A stretch of 42,923 nucleotides of DNA, taken from assembly GCF_026283955.1 (NCBI RefSeq), contig NZ_JAPDPE010000030.1, forward strand, positions 1 to 42,923, in the 5' to 3' direction. Under the pieces are notes generated by a model. The model searched no databases. It worked only from the letters and a program-made list of their open reading frames with translations, and was not told where the DNA came from. Positions 25,647 to 33,769 of the stretch are shown in pieces. Numbering within the stretch: the first letter of the stretch is position 1; each line of letters starts with the position of its first letter. Made by a program: the position numbers and the translations under genes. The stretch is from Dyella silvatica (GTDB taxonomy: Bacteria > Pseudomonadota > Gammaproteobacteria > Xanthomonadales > Rhodanobacteraceae).

Positions 25647-26069
25647 GGGTATCCATGCGTGGGGGCAAAGAGTCGATGGGATTCAACAGGGTTTCGCCCA
25701 TGCGTATCGCAAAGTTACCTGGCTTAAGAAAACCATCACTCACCGCGGGCGAAGTCATTCGCAACCGCCACCATCAACGCAACAAATTACGCCTTCATTG
25801 GCGTATGCATGCGCATCGGGCGGCTACGCCAGAACCGCGTTATCGCAATAACCTGTCCAGCACGAAGCCGACATGAACAGCCATCCAAATCCGGGCATTC
25901 ATTAAGTCGGTCTACACGCACGCTGACCTAGAGTCCGCTCACCGCGACTCAAATGACATGCCAGTAAGCCTTGAGGTCATGGTTTCCATCGTCGCGTTGA
26001 TTCGCCCTTTGCAGGCACGCAACTGGCCGATGCATGCAACCACCGTTGCATACTGAGGAGGGTATGTTG
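25647..26069. other. Intergenic region, nothing recognised
   Basis: About 420 bases divergent between the secreted hydrolase and the glycine-zipper protein. The frames here overlap on opposite strands and have no domain-like sequence. A strong GAGGAGGG Shine-Dalgarno sequence stands at 26055-26062. Confidence 0.45.
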
Positions 26070-26420
26070 ATGACTCGCACCTCTCGAACGCCGTTACATC
26101 GCCCGTTGGCCGCCGCCGTTCTGGTCGCGGTGATCATGGCGTCTTCTTTTTCCGCACAGGCACAATACGATCGGCGTGATGGCTATCGTGGGCGGCCTGC
26201 CCCTACCTATCGCGATCGACGCTATGACAACCGTCGTGATTATCGCGATGACCGCCGAAATAATGGCGGCGCGTTGATCGCCGGCGCGTTGCTGGGGGTT
26301 ATCGCCGGCGCGGCCATGACCAACGCCAATACGCCGCAGCCACCGCCCGAAGTGATTTATCGAACGGCACCGCCGCCCCCGCCGCCAGGAGTGGTGTACT
26401 ACGACAACAGCGGCTATTAG
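26070..26420 (+). CDS. Secreted Arg/Tyr-rich glycine-zipper protein
   Basis: A 116-residue exported protein. The signal peptide ends SAQA before QYD. Next comes a strongly charged stretch of Asp/Arg/Tyr repeats (YDRRDGYRGRPAPTYRDRRY, DNRRDYRDDRRN), then a glycine-zipper membrane-inserting segment GALIAGALLGVIAGAAM and a Pro-rich tail. Such proteins associate with the outer membrane or envelope; none of this type has a defined role that I know. The ATG at 26070 is chosen because GAGGAGGG is 7 bases upstream; the ATG at 26064 would be too close. The Spy-like gene follows 61 bases downstream. Confidence 0.72.
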   Translation: MTRTSRTPLHRPLAAAVLVAVIMASSFSAQAQYDRRDGYRGRPAPTYRDRRYDNRRDYRDDRRNNGGALIAGALLGVIAGAAMTNANTPQPPPEVIYRTAPPPPPPGVVYYDNSGY

Positions 26421-26481
26421 GCGCCACGTCGGCTCATGCCGAGCCCTATCGATCCGGCCCATTGAATCGGAGCATCCGACC

Positions 26482-27015
26482 ATGAACAAGGTTCTTCGCA
26501 TCGTTGCCGTACCCACGCTGCTGTCACTGGCGATAGGCGCCCAAACCGCCTGGGCGCAACAAGCATCCACCGCCGCAAGCCCCGCCACCAACCCACCGAG
26601 CGCGGAAACCCGCGCGCAAAAACACGAAGACGCCGTGGAACGGCGCATCGGCGAACTGCATACCAAGCTGAAAATTACCGATGCGCAAGCCAAGCCCTGG
26701 GATGCGTTTGCACAGACCATGCGCGATAACGCACAAAAGGCCGATCAGGCTTTCCGCGATCGCGCACAAAAGCTTTCAACCATGAACGCCGACGATGCCA
26801 TGAAATCCTATGCCGACATCGCCCAACTTCACGCCGACAACATGAAGAAAATGTCGGCGGCAATGAGTGATCTCTACGCGGTGCTATCGGTCGAGCAGAA
26901 GCAAATTGCCGACGCGCTGTACCGCAATAAAGACGAAAGCTCGCGTCAAGGGCCGCACAAACACAAAGGCCATGGACCAGCCAGCGCCTCTTCGGTCCCT
27001 GCTACCGCCAACTAA
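26482..27015 (+). CDS. Spy/CpxP-like periplasmic protein (LTXXQ family)
   Basis: A 177-residue exported helical protein. After a signal peptide ending AWA before QQA, the mature domain has paired LTxxQ-type motifs: LKITDAQAKPWDAF near the start and LSVEQKQIADALY near the end, as in Spy and CpxP. Such proteins are ATP-independent periplasmic chaperones induced by envelope stress. The C terminus is His/Lys/Gly-rich (GPHKHKGHG) and could bind metal. It is likely co-transcribed with the glycine-zipper protein gene; a perfect hairpin follows at 27063. Confidence 0.88.
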   Translation: MNKVLRIVAVPTLLSLAIGAQTAWAQQASTAASPATNPPSAETRAQKHEDAVERRIGELHTKLKITDAQAKPWDAFAQTMRDNAQKADQAFRDRAQKLSTMNADDAMKSYADIAQLHADNMKKMSAAMSDLYAVLSVEQKQIADALYRNKDESSRQGPHKHKGHGPASASSVPATAN

Positions 27016-27489
27016 GCCCGGCATCAAGGCATTGCCGTCGACATGATGCAACCCAGGACACTCATCGGGTTAGAGACTGCCTCTAACCCGATGCGGCCGT
27101 TGGGCGAAGGGATGGAGCCGAGCCTGGCTTGAACGAAAAGTCGCGGTACTGGCCAGGCGGCAAAGCGCCCGACGGCTGCGGCTTCATCCAGGCCATGGGC
27201 TACGTGCGCGGCGTGCCGGCGGGGTCCGGCTGAAACCGCCTGCGCGGCAAATCAGCTGCGACCTGGCTCGCGTCAACAGCATCCTCATCCCTTCACTGAA
27301 CATCGGACTGAACGTACCCCAACATACGCCCCGCGCCTGACAACCAATCCGCCGCGCTCGCGTTAGCTTGGACACTCTCCTGCCCAGACGGCATCGCCGC
27401 ATCGTCATGTCCGTGACATATCCCGCATCACTGTTGCGCTACATCGGAGTCGCCGGTAACGCCACCGTGATCACTATGGCTGGCGCCCC
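27016..27489. other. Intergenic region
   Basis: Contains the terminator hairpin at 27063-27093. The rest (27094-27489) has no frame that looks like a gene; the minus-strand frame near 27184-27408 is Arg-rich and lacks any motif. Confidence 0.45.
27063..27093 (+). terminator. Terminator of the envelope-protein operon
   Basis: Perfect 13-bp arms CATCGGGTTAGAG and CTCTAACCCGATG with a 5-base loop, 48 bases after the Spy-like stop. No T-run follows. Confidence 0.6.
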
Positions 27490-29037
27490 TTGAACCTGCT
27501 CGCCAACCTCGACCACCGGCCGGCGCGACTCAGCGGGCCGTGGCGGGCGGGCGACACTGCGTGGATCGGGTTTGTGCTGTGCATCGGCTTGGCAGCCCGG
27601 CTGTTTCACATCGAAAGCCAACCGTTCTGGCTCGATGAGGCGCTGACTTTCCAGCGGGTTCATCTGGCCACCCCCGGGCTGATTGCCGACAGTTTTGCCA
27701 ACCGGCATATGCCAAGCTATTTCTTGATGCTGCAATTGCTGTTGCCGTTCGGCTCGGGCGATGCCTTGCTACGCATACCCTCAGCGTTATTCGGCACCTT
27801 GTCGGCCGGCATGGTTTTTCTGATCGCGCGACGCCTGGGTGGCCGCAGCGCCGGCATCGTCGCAGGATTGTTGATGGCGCTGTCGCCCTTGCAGGTGCAA
27901 TACGGCCAGGAGGCGCGCTCTTACACGCTCGTCACGTTGCTGATCACGATCGCGCTGTGGGGGCTGGTGCGGTTGGCGCAAAACCCGTTGCGCGCGGCGC
28001 TGAACGTGCGTAACCCCGCGTTCGACCGCTGCAGCTGGGCCGCCTATGTATTGGGCTCTATCTGCGCGCTGGATGTGCTTAGCGATGCGGCACCGTGGCT
28101 GCTCGCCTCCAACGTATCGCTGTGGTTGATCTGGCGTCGGCTGCGCAGCGAATCATCAACCCATTTTCACGTCGATTTCCGGCGCAACTGGCTGCTGAGC
28201 CAGGCCCTTGTCCTGCTGTGCTGCCTGCCATTCTACGGCGCCATCTGGGCGGCCAATAACGGTCATGTCTTGCAGAATTTTGACTGGATTCCCCCGCTGA
28301 GCTGGCGCAATCTGCGCGTCGCCGCCAAGAGCGCCTATCTGATGCGCGTGGCCACGGTCATACGCTTCAGCCTGCTACCCACGGCGGTACCGTTGCTCGG
28401 CTTGCTGGTCGCCCTGCTCGGAGCCATCGGCTTGTTCCGTATGCGCGAGCGGCTGGAAGGCCGCATCCTGCTCTTGAGCTTCGCCGCGTTGCCGCTGTTG
28501 CTGCTGGCGATTTCGCTGATTCAGTCGATGGTGTTGCCACGCTATATCTTGTGGAGCGCCGCGCCGTTTTTTATCTTGGCCGGGCTGGGCGCTAGCGCGT
28601 TGCCACGCCGAATTCTGCCTGCCGCCGTCACAGCGCTGGTGCTGTTGTGCGTGATCAATCTGGCGCCGATCTATCGCACCGAAACCAAGCCTCGTTGGGA
28701 TATGGCCGCCGCCACCTTGGCGGCCAATGTGCGCCCGGGCGATACCGTATTCACCGGCGACCCGAATGCGCCCACCATGCTCACCGTGCTGAAACCCAAG
28801 AATGCTGCGCCGATCGACACCACCGCCGTCGTGACGCCGCAGCTCGACCTGGCCTTGGCACGCTGGAAACAAGGCAGCCGGGTGTGGGCGGTGAATGGCC
28901 GCTCGGCGATGGGCGAACGCGAAGGGCTGGACGCTTTCAAAACCCGCGTAGCCGCCTTAGGCACACCGGCCCTGCAAATTCCTCAAGGCAAGGAAATCAC
29001 CATATTGATGTTTTCCGCGCCGACCAGCGAAAACTGA
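27490..29037 (+). CDS. Integral-membrane glycosyltransferase, ArnT/PMT (GT39/83-like)
   Basis: A 515-residue inner-membrane enzyme with about ten hydrophobic segments. The first periplasmic loop carries the catalytic Asp-Glu motif PFWLDEAL (Asp49, Glu50), typical of GT-C enzymes that take sugars from polyprenyl phosphate. A NRHMPSYFLMLQLLLPFG segment and QYGQEARSYTL (a family marker) follow. The C-terminal 110 residues are a soluble periplasmic domain. It probably glycosylates an envelope lipid or protein; donor and acceptor are unknown. The start is a TTG at 27490 without a clear ribosome binding site. No polysaccharide gene is adjacent. Confidence 0.85.
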   Translation: MNLLANLDHRPARLSGPWRAGDTAWIGFVLCIGLAARLFHIESQPFWLDEALTFQRVHLATPGLIADSFANRHMPSYFLMLQLLLPFGSGDALLRIPSALFGTLSAGMVFLIARRLGGRSAGIVAGLLMALSPLQVQYGQEARSYTLVTLLITIALWGLVRLAQNPLRAALNVRNPAFDRCSWAAYVLGSICALDVLSDAAPWLLASNVSLWLIWRRLRSESSTHFHVDFRRNWLLSQALVLLCCLPFYGAIWAANNGHVLQNFDWIPPLSWRNLRVAAKSAYLMRVATVIRFSLLPTAVPLLGLLVALLGAIGLFRMRERLEGRILLLSFAALPLLLLAISLIQSMVLPRYILWSAAPFFILAGLGASALPRRILPAAVTALVLLCVINLAPIYRTETKPRWDMAAATLAANVRPGDTVFTGDPNAPTMLTVLKPKNAAPIDTTAVVTPQLDLALARWKQGSRVWAVNGRSAMGEREGLDAFKTRVAALGTPALQIPQGKEITILMFSAPTSEN

Positions 29038-29081
29038 GCCGGGCCTCGCGCGACGCATCGCACAGCATCAACCCGGCACCA

Positions 29082-30005
29082 TCAATGACGATGCTCGCGC
29101 AACGGCATCGGCACGCCCGCTCCGTCCAGCCCACCCTCATCAAGCCATCGCTGCGTGCAAAGCTTTGCCGCGCCAATCAACCGCCCCGCCGCCGAGTAGT
29201 CGTATGGGGATGTGTCCAGTGGGCATAGGCTTGGCACAATGCGCAGCTCGACCGGGCCATCGGCAAGCTGCTCGGCATCTTGCACCAGTTGACGCGACAC
29301 CAGCAGACTGAGCGCATGCATGGCACGGGCAATGGCCCCCGTCGGCGGATGATCAAGTGCGCAGGCAAAACCCGTGGGCAAGACGATGATGCGTGTCGCG
29401 CCAAGCTTGATCGCGCTGGATATCGGCGTGTTATTGGCCACCCCGCCATCGACCAGCAAACGCGTATCGATTCGCACCGGCGGGAACACCCCGGGGATCG
29501 CCGTGCTGGCCAGCACGGCGTCAATCACCGCTCCCGACGACAACAACACCTCATGCCCACTCAACATATCGGAAGCCACGATATGGATCGGCAGCGGCGC
29601 CTGTTCGAGCCGTCGATACGGTAAATGCCGCTCCAGCAAGCGCCGTAAACCATGGGAATCCACCAGATAGTCGCGTCGACGCAACAAGCCAAACACGCTG
29701 CGCAGGTTGAACGGCAAAACATCCCGGCGCTTAAGCCCGCACCAAAGTTGCTCAAGCTTGCTGGCGCCCGCCGGCGTGGGATCAGCGGCGAAGTACGCCG
29801 CATTGATCGCCCCCGCCGAAGCGCCTACCAGAAATGCCGGCGTCTCACCCCAGTCAAGCAAGGCCTGCAACATGCCGACTTCCACCGCGCCAAGGCTGCC
29901 GCCGCCAGCGAGAACAAAAGCGGTGCGTGGCGCCGTCTTGCGGTTGATCGAGCTGATGCTGGACATTTCATCTATTCGCACGGATCGGCGCCTTGTCTGA
30001 GCCAT
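29082..30005 (-). CDS. Patatin-like phospholipase
   Basis: A 307-residue lipolytic enzyme. The oxyanion glycine motif AGGGSLGAVEVGM is at about 33-45, the nucleophile motif GASAG at 61-65 (Ser63) and the catalytic Asp in LLVDGGVANNTP. The C-terminal part contains PLDTSPYDYS, seen in bacterial YlbK/RssA-like patatins. There is no signal peptide, so it should be cytosolic or membrane-associated, acting on phospholipids or acyl esters. The start is uncertain: ATG at 30005 or 29966, neither with a strong ribosome binding site. It converges on the glycosyltransferase gene. Confidence 0.93.
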   Translation of the reverse strand: MAQTRRRSVRIDEMSSISSINRKTAPRTAFVLAGGGSLGAVEVGMLQALLDWGETPAFLVGASAGAINAAYFAADPTPAGASKLEQLWCGLKRRDVLPFNLRSVFGLLRRRDYLVDSHGLRRLLERHLPYRRLEQAPLPIHIVASDMLSGHEVLLSSGAVIDAVLASTAIPGVFPPVRIDTRLLVDGGVANNTPISSAIKLGATRIIVLPTGFACALDHPPTGAIARAMHALSLLVSRQLVQDAEQLADGPVELRIVPSLCPLDTSPYDYSAAGRLIGAAKLCTQRWLDEGGLDGAGVPMPLREHRH

Positions 30006-30068
30006 GATCGTTCGATCGCCAGATGTTCGATCGCTACATCCCCGACATCCACTTCGGCTCAGCATACC

Positions 30069-30104
30069 GCCGGGTTACCTGCAGCCTGCCGGGTTACCTG
30101 CAGC
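30069..30104. repeat. Tandem direct repeat, 19-bp period
   Basis: GCCGGGTTACCTGCAGC occurs twice, separated by CT, between the divergent patatin and sugE genes. It may be a replication-slippage product or a pair of direct-repeat protein-binding sites. Confidence 0.6.
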
Positions 30105-30189
30105 GTGGGTGAGCCATCAAGCCGCAGGCGCCAGGGCGCAGGTTATTGCGGTGATATCATCCGCGGTCACCTGGGCCTGTCGCCCCCAT

Positions 30190-30235
30190 GCCGCGGCTCT
30201 TTCGGGTTCCGACGCGGCAGGTATGTATGAACCCG
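30190..30235 (+). promoter_or_regulatory. Possible structured leader of sugE
   Basis: GCCGCG (30190-30195) can pair with CGCGGC (30213-30218), and CGGGTT inside that loop (30203-30208) with AACCCG (30230-30235), which would make a pseudoknot-like leader ending about 20 bases before the start. Guanidinium exporters are often riboswitch-controlled, but conserved guanidine-I, -II or -III elements were not found here. Confidence 0.3.
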
Positions 30236-30254
30236 GGTAAGTGGGCATTCCCTC

Positions 30255-30578
30255 ATGTATTGGTTGGTTTTATCGGTCGCCATCGTTGTCGAAATTATCT
30301 GGGCGCTTAGCCTGAAGTGGGCGCAAGCCCAAGGCAGCTGGCTCTACGCTGCCGTGCCTATCGCGCTTTCCTTCGTCAATATGGCCTTGCTTTCGTTTGC
30401 CATGCGCGGCATTCCTGCCGGCACGGCCTATGCCATCTGGACCGGCCTGGGCGCTATCGGCGTCATCATCGGCGGCATGGTGTTGTTCCATGATCGCGTC
30501 AACGCGGTGCAGGCAGGCTTTATGCTGCTTACCGTGATTGGCGTAGTCGGAACCAAGCTGTTCGCGCAAGCCAGCTGA
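30255..30578 (+). CDS. sugE: SMR family guanidinium exporter SugE/Gdx
   Basis: A 107-residue small multidrug-resistance protein with four transmembrane helices. The essential Glu13 is in TM1 (VVEIIWALSLKWA), and TM2/TM3 have the Gdx signature GTAYAIWTGLGAIGVIIGG. The KWAQ after TM1 and this signature favour the guanidinium-specific Gdx subtype over drug-exporting EmrE. Gdx exports guanidinium in exchange for protons as a dual-topology dimer. No partner SMR gene is adjacent. A structured leader may lie upstream; a terminator hairpin follows 6 bases after the stop. Confidence 0.95.
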   Translation: MYWLVLSVAIVVEIIWALSLKWAQAQGSWLYAAVPIALSFVNMALLSFAMRGIPAGTAYAIWTGLGAIGVIIGGMVLFHDRVNAVQAGFMLLTVIGVVGTKLFAQAS

Positions 30579-30584
30579 GTAGGC

Positions 30585-30612
30585 GCTGCCTCTGCCGCAG
30601 GGCAGAGGCAGC
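30585..30612 (+). terminator. Terminator of sugE
   Basis: Perfect 12-bp arms GCTGCCTCTGCC and GGCAGAGGCAGC with the loop GCAG, 6 bases after the stop codon. Confidence 0.75.
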
Positions 30613-30803
30613 AGTCGGTAAACGCCTCGTCAATCGCGACGGCCGGCAATGATTTCTTCAAGAAATCGGATGACCTCAAAATGCATGATCGGCATCGATA
30701 CGGGCAGCCCAACGCAAGACCGCTTTCGCGGCCGCACGCTGGCTGCCTGAGTGACCGCCACTCGCACGTGGCGGAATAGCGGCGAGTCGTGAAGAGTTGC
30801 TGT

Positions 30804-31160
30804 TCAAGATGATCTGCTCCCTCGTAAACGCCGCACCCCTGCGACACGAGCGTGTTGAATATCTGTAACACCAGGATGGCCATGCCAGCCATCACCAGCA
30901 CGCCATAGCGGAAAGGTTCTAGTGACGTTTCGCGCGATAAAGAACAGGTTGAAAAAGTGCCGGCTCAGCAAGGCCATCGCGTAGGCCAATGCAAAAGCGG
31001 AGCCCTCCATGTCGACACCCAGGTACTGACTGAAGAACGCTACCGTGACATGGGCGATAGCGAGGCGAGAGTTATGGGTTTGGATTAGTTTTGCGGAGTA
31101 AAGGGCATGCCCTTCCCGCGCAGTGAAAAACATCTCACTGCCATGCTGTTGCAAGCTCAT
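30804..31160 (-). pseudogene. Small membrane protein, probably frameshifted
   Basis: From the ATG at 31160 the frame encodes a plausible membrane protein: a 38-residue soluble start, then AIAHVTVAFFSQYLGV, FALAYAMALLSR and FFNLFFIARN hydrophobic stretches. After the codons for NVT (near 30930) it turns into Arg-rich, unprotein-like sequence. Shifting the frame by one base at the CTAGAA there gives a continuation EPFRYGVLVMAGMAILVLQI, another hydrophobic helix. I take this as a gene broken by a one-base change. I do not recognise the family. AGG lies 8 bases before the start. It could instead be a chance frame. Confidence 0.35.
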
Positions 31161-31391
31161 GTTCAAACCTATCTACGATCTAGACAGCAAAAAAGTTGCA
31201 TACATGGTGATGCATGCATCCGATCCACCGCGGAATGCACGATCGGCTTCACCATTGACCGATGGAAAGAGGAAGGTCAGTGCCGTTCAACGGCGGGGCT
31301 GGAATCGGCCGGCATGCCGCTGCTCCAGAGAGGGCCAGAAAACGGCAAGGCGTTGGCTGGGTGTGTATAAGAACAGGCCGCCGTGTCCAGG

Positions 31392-31432
31392 CGATAGAAC
31401 GATGCGGGCAAGCTCTTGCATGATCCTGCCAA
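31392..31432. repeat. Direct repeat copy 1 of AraC promoter-like block
   Basis: A 41-bp block beginning CGATAGAAC and containing CTCTTGCA-x-GATCCTG. It is 35 of 41 identical to copy 2, which lies 267 bases downstream. No gene follows directly, so it may be the promoter remnant of a lost gene. Confidence 0.6.
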
Positions 31433-31658
31433 ACACAGCAGATTGAGGACATCGCCCCAAGCTCCACCCTGGGCTAAGGGCCGCAATGAAGGTCACAAGC
31501 GGACCCTCGCGCCCGCCCAGCGAACGGTCATCTCACCCGCGCTGACTGAATTCGGCAACCTGGAGCATGCCCCGGGCAAGCCTTCACACCGCCTAGACAC
31601 CTGGCAACCCGGGCCATCGGCAGCTATCGGCTCAGCAAAAGCCATGGCAGCGCTGCGT

Positions 31659-31699
31659 CGATAGAACAATGCGCGCAGACTCTTGCACGATCCTGTCAA
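31659..31699 (+). promoter_or_regulatory. Direct repeat copy 2, upstream of AraC gene
   Basis: The same block, 62-102 bases before the likely start of the AraC regulator (31761). Position and duplication suggest an activator- or autoregulator-binding site. Confidence 0.5.
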
Positions 31700-31760
31700 T
31701 TTTGCGGATTTTGAGCCACATACCGTTGCGTTTGACGGATGCGCCGGATTGAATGCCCAG

Positions 31761-32660
31761 ATGGAACCGCTGACCGAACTTCGCACGCTAATCGCTCGCC
31801 ATGCCATCGCCGGCCAGCCGAAGACCATTTTCAAAGACTTCCGGGTGATGACGACGGTGGTTCCCACCAACCCCGTTCATCACGTTTTTGGCCCCACCTT
31901 CGCCATCGTCGCCCAAGGCATGAAGCGAACAGTATTGGCCGACAAAGTGTTCGAATACGGTAGCGGTCAGTACCTGGTGGCCTCCGTCGACCTGCCGATC
32001 ATCAGCCATGTCGTGCAAGCCAGTGCCGAGCAGCCCTTTTTATCCATCGGCATGACATTGAAACCGACCGCCATCGCCACCCTGCTGCTGGAAACGGCGG
32101 CCTGCGATCGTGCCGTTGTCGAATCCCCCGGCATGGGCATCAGCGAGGCCGGCCATGATTTGCTGGAACCGGCCGTGCGCTTGCTGCGCCTGCTGGATCA
32201 TCCGGAAGACCTCGCCGTACTTGGCCCGATGATCGAGCGTGAAATTCTGTGGCGACTGCTCGCCGGCGAACAAGGCGGCATGGTGCGGCAGATCGGCCTG
32301 GCCGACAGCCGGCTCTCGCAAATCAGCTATGCCATCGGCTGGATTCGCGCGCACTTCGCCGAGATCCTGCGAATGGAGGATCTGGCCCAGCTGTCGGCAA
32401 TGAGCCTGTCCTCCTTCCATCGGCATTTTCGCGCGGTAACCGCCATGAGCCCGCTGCAGTATCAAAAGCAGATCCGTCTGCAAGAAGCCCGCTCGCGACT
32501 GCTGACGGAATCGGACGACGTCGCCGCCGTCGGCTTCGGCGTCGGCTACGAAAGCCCCTCGCAGTTCAGCCGCGAATACAGCCGTCTATTTGGTTCGCCG
32601 CCGGGCCGGGATATCGCCCGCTTGCGCAATGTCTCGATGCTCGAACGCAGCGTGGTCTAG
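31761..32660 (+). CDS. AraC family regulator with AraC_N domain
   Basis: A 299-residue regulator of the YqhC-like group. The N-terminal AraC_N domain (about residues 1-160) shows GPTFAIVAQGMKRTVLADKV, YLVASVDLPIISHVVQAS and the PFLSIGMTLKP strand. The C-terminal double HTH reads LRMEDLAQLSAMSLSSFHRH and DDVAAVGFGVGYESPSQFSR. Relatives respond to aldehydes or other electrophiles and activate a neighbouring dehydrogenase gene; here the downstream neighbour is a convergent LysR gene and upstream sequence is eroded, so a target has perhaps been lost. The ATG at 31761 is preferred over a TTG at 31683, which lies inside the repeated block. Confidence 0.92.
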   Translation: MEPLTELRTLIARHAIAGQPKTIFKDFRVMTTVVPTNPVHHVFGPTFAIVAQGMKRTVLADKVFEYGSGQYLVASVDLPIISHVVQASAEQPFLSIGMTLKPTAIATLLLETAACDRAVVESPGMGISEAGHDLLEPAVRLLRLLDHPEDLAVLGPMIEREILWRLLAGEQGGMVRQIGLADSRLSQISYAIGWIRAHFAEILRMEDLAQLSAMSLSSFHRHFRAVTAMSPLQYQKQIRLQEARSRLLTESDDVAAVGFGVGYESPSQFSREYSRLFGSPPGRDIARLRNVSMLERSVV

Positions 32661-32693
32661 CCAACTCCAGGTCCGGCCTGGCTTTCCCATGGA

Positions 32694-33665
32694 TTACTTG
32701 CGACGGGACGAGCGCGGAGCTGCCCCAGCCGGCTTGCGCCGAGGCGATGCTGCCGTCGGTTTCGCCGCCAGGCGGATTTGCGGGGCCTGCTGCTTGAGGT
32801 AGTTCCATAGCCGGCTAGCCACCGGCCCCTGCGGTTTATCGCGATGCCGCGCCACCACCAGCTCCTCGGCGTGGCCCGGCATGTAGCTGCCGGCTATCGA
32901 CTGCAGACGTCCTTCGCGCAGCTCCTGCTCGACCAGGAAATGCGGCATATGACCCCAGCCCATGCCTTGCAGAATGATCTCCTTCTTCATCAGTTGATCG
33001 GGCACCGTGCATTGGTGTGCGCCTTCGATGACAAAGTAACTGCGCGATGCCGAATGACGTGCCGTGTCGCGAATGATGCACTGGGTGAAATCGCGCATCT
33101 GGTCCGGCCGGATCGAACGCGATACCGGAAAAGGCAGGAAGCCCGTGGCCACCACCGGTATCAACTGCACCTTGCATAGGTCCAGCCATTCCAGCCGCGG
33201 ATCGCTTTTGTCGATGTGATGCAGAATCAAATCGGCCTCGCCATCAAACAGCCGCTCCCACGGACCGGTGATCGCCTCGAAATGCAGATGCAGCCGGGTA
33301 CCCGGGCATTGTGCAAAAAAGCGGCTGAGCAAGCCCAGGGTCTGCGATAGCGGGCACAAGTCGCCAATGACCACACGCAATTCGCTTTCTTCGCCCATCG
33401 CCAACTGCGCGGCATGCGTGCGCAAATCCTCCATGCCGCGTAACAGCGACTGCGCCCGACGATGAAAGGCCTGGCCGGTATCGGTCAGCGTGACCCGGTA
33501 GCCGCTGCGATCGAGCAGGCTTAAACCCAGCTGCCGCTCCAGTTTGGCCACCGCGGCGAACACCGCCGGATGTGAACGATGCAGCGTGGCGGCAGCCGCC
33601 TGGAAGCCACCGGCGCGGACCACTGCGTCAAAGCACTGCAAATCGTGCAGGGTAAATTCGCTCAT
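32694..33665 (-). CDS. LysR family transcriptional regulator
   Basis: A 323-residue regulator. The N-terminal winged HTH (residues 1-62) reads LHDLQCFDAVVRAGGFQAAA, then RSHPAVFAAVAKLERQLG. The LysR substrate-binding domain follows (ELRVVIGDLCPLSQTLGLLS, ADLILHHIDKSDPR). The C-terminal 30 residues are an unusual Lys/Arg/Pro/Ala-rich tail. The ATG at 33665 starts the HTH; upstream in-frame codons overlap the divergent gene. It is divergent, with 104 bases between starts, from the quinone oxidoreductase/enol-lactonase operon, which it most likely controls. Confidence 0.93.
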   Translation of the reverse strand: MSEFTLHDLQCFDAVVRAGGFQAAAATLHRSHPAVFAAVAKLERQLGLSLLDRSGYRVTLTDTGQAFHRRAQSLLRGMEDLRTHAAQLAMGEESELRVVIGDLCPLSQTLGLLSRFFAQCPGTRLHLHFEAITGPWERLFDGEADLILHHIDKSDPRLEWLDLCKVQLIPVVATGFLPFPVSRSIRPDQMRDFTQCIIRDTARHSASRSYFVIEGAHQCTVPDQLMKKEIILQGMGWGHMPHFLVEQELREGRLQSIAGSYMPGHAEELVVARHRDKPQGPVASRLWNYLKQQAPQIRLAAKPTAASPRRKPAGAAPRSSRRK

Positions 33666-33678
33666 GTCCGTTTTATCT

Positions 33679-33689
33679 ACAATGATTGT
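33679..33689. promoter_or_regulatory. Possible LysR operator
   Basis: ACAATGATTGT, a palindrome with 5-bp arms, is in the 104-base AT-richer divergent region between the LysR gene and its probable target operon, close to the LysR start. Confidence 0.35.
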
Positions 33690-33769
33690 GCATACTTTGT
33701 AATATCTAACGGGCTTGGCCGCAACTACGATTTGCTCCACGGCATCCGCCGTTGCAGGGGCACACAAGC

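Larger units (their letters stand above)
30613..31760. other. Gene-poor, apparently eroded region
   Basis: About 1.1 kb between sugE and the AraC regulator. It holds a doubtful minus-strand membrane-protein frame (30804-31160) and two copies of a 41-bp block at 31392 and 31659. Several overlapping frames of 60-125 codons on both strands do not resemble proteins. Confidence 0.5.

Noticed and set aside
28375-28872. 165-codon minus-strand frame rich in Gln/Arg
   Set aside because: Antisense to the glycosyltransferase gene; composition is typical of a reverse-frame shadow.
30150-30254. Guanidine-I, -II or -III riboswitch upstream of sugE
   Set aside because: Only GGGTTCCG resembles part of guanidine-I; the GGTCCGAGAG and GGGATAAAAGCCC-type segments are absent, and there are no ACGR-loop hairpin pairs.
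33752-33769. TTG start for the quinone oxidoreductase
   Set aside because: The ATG at 33770 begins the family-typical N terminus and has AGGGG upstream.
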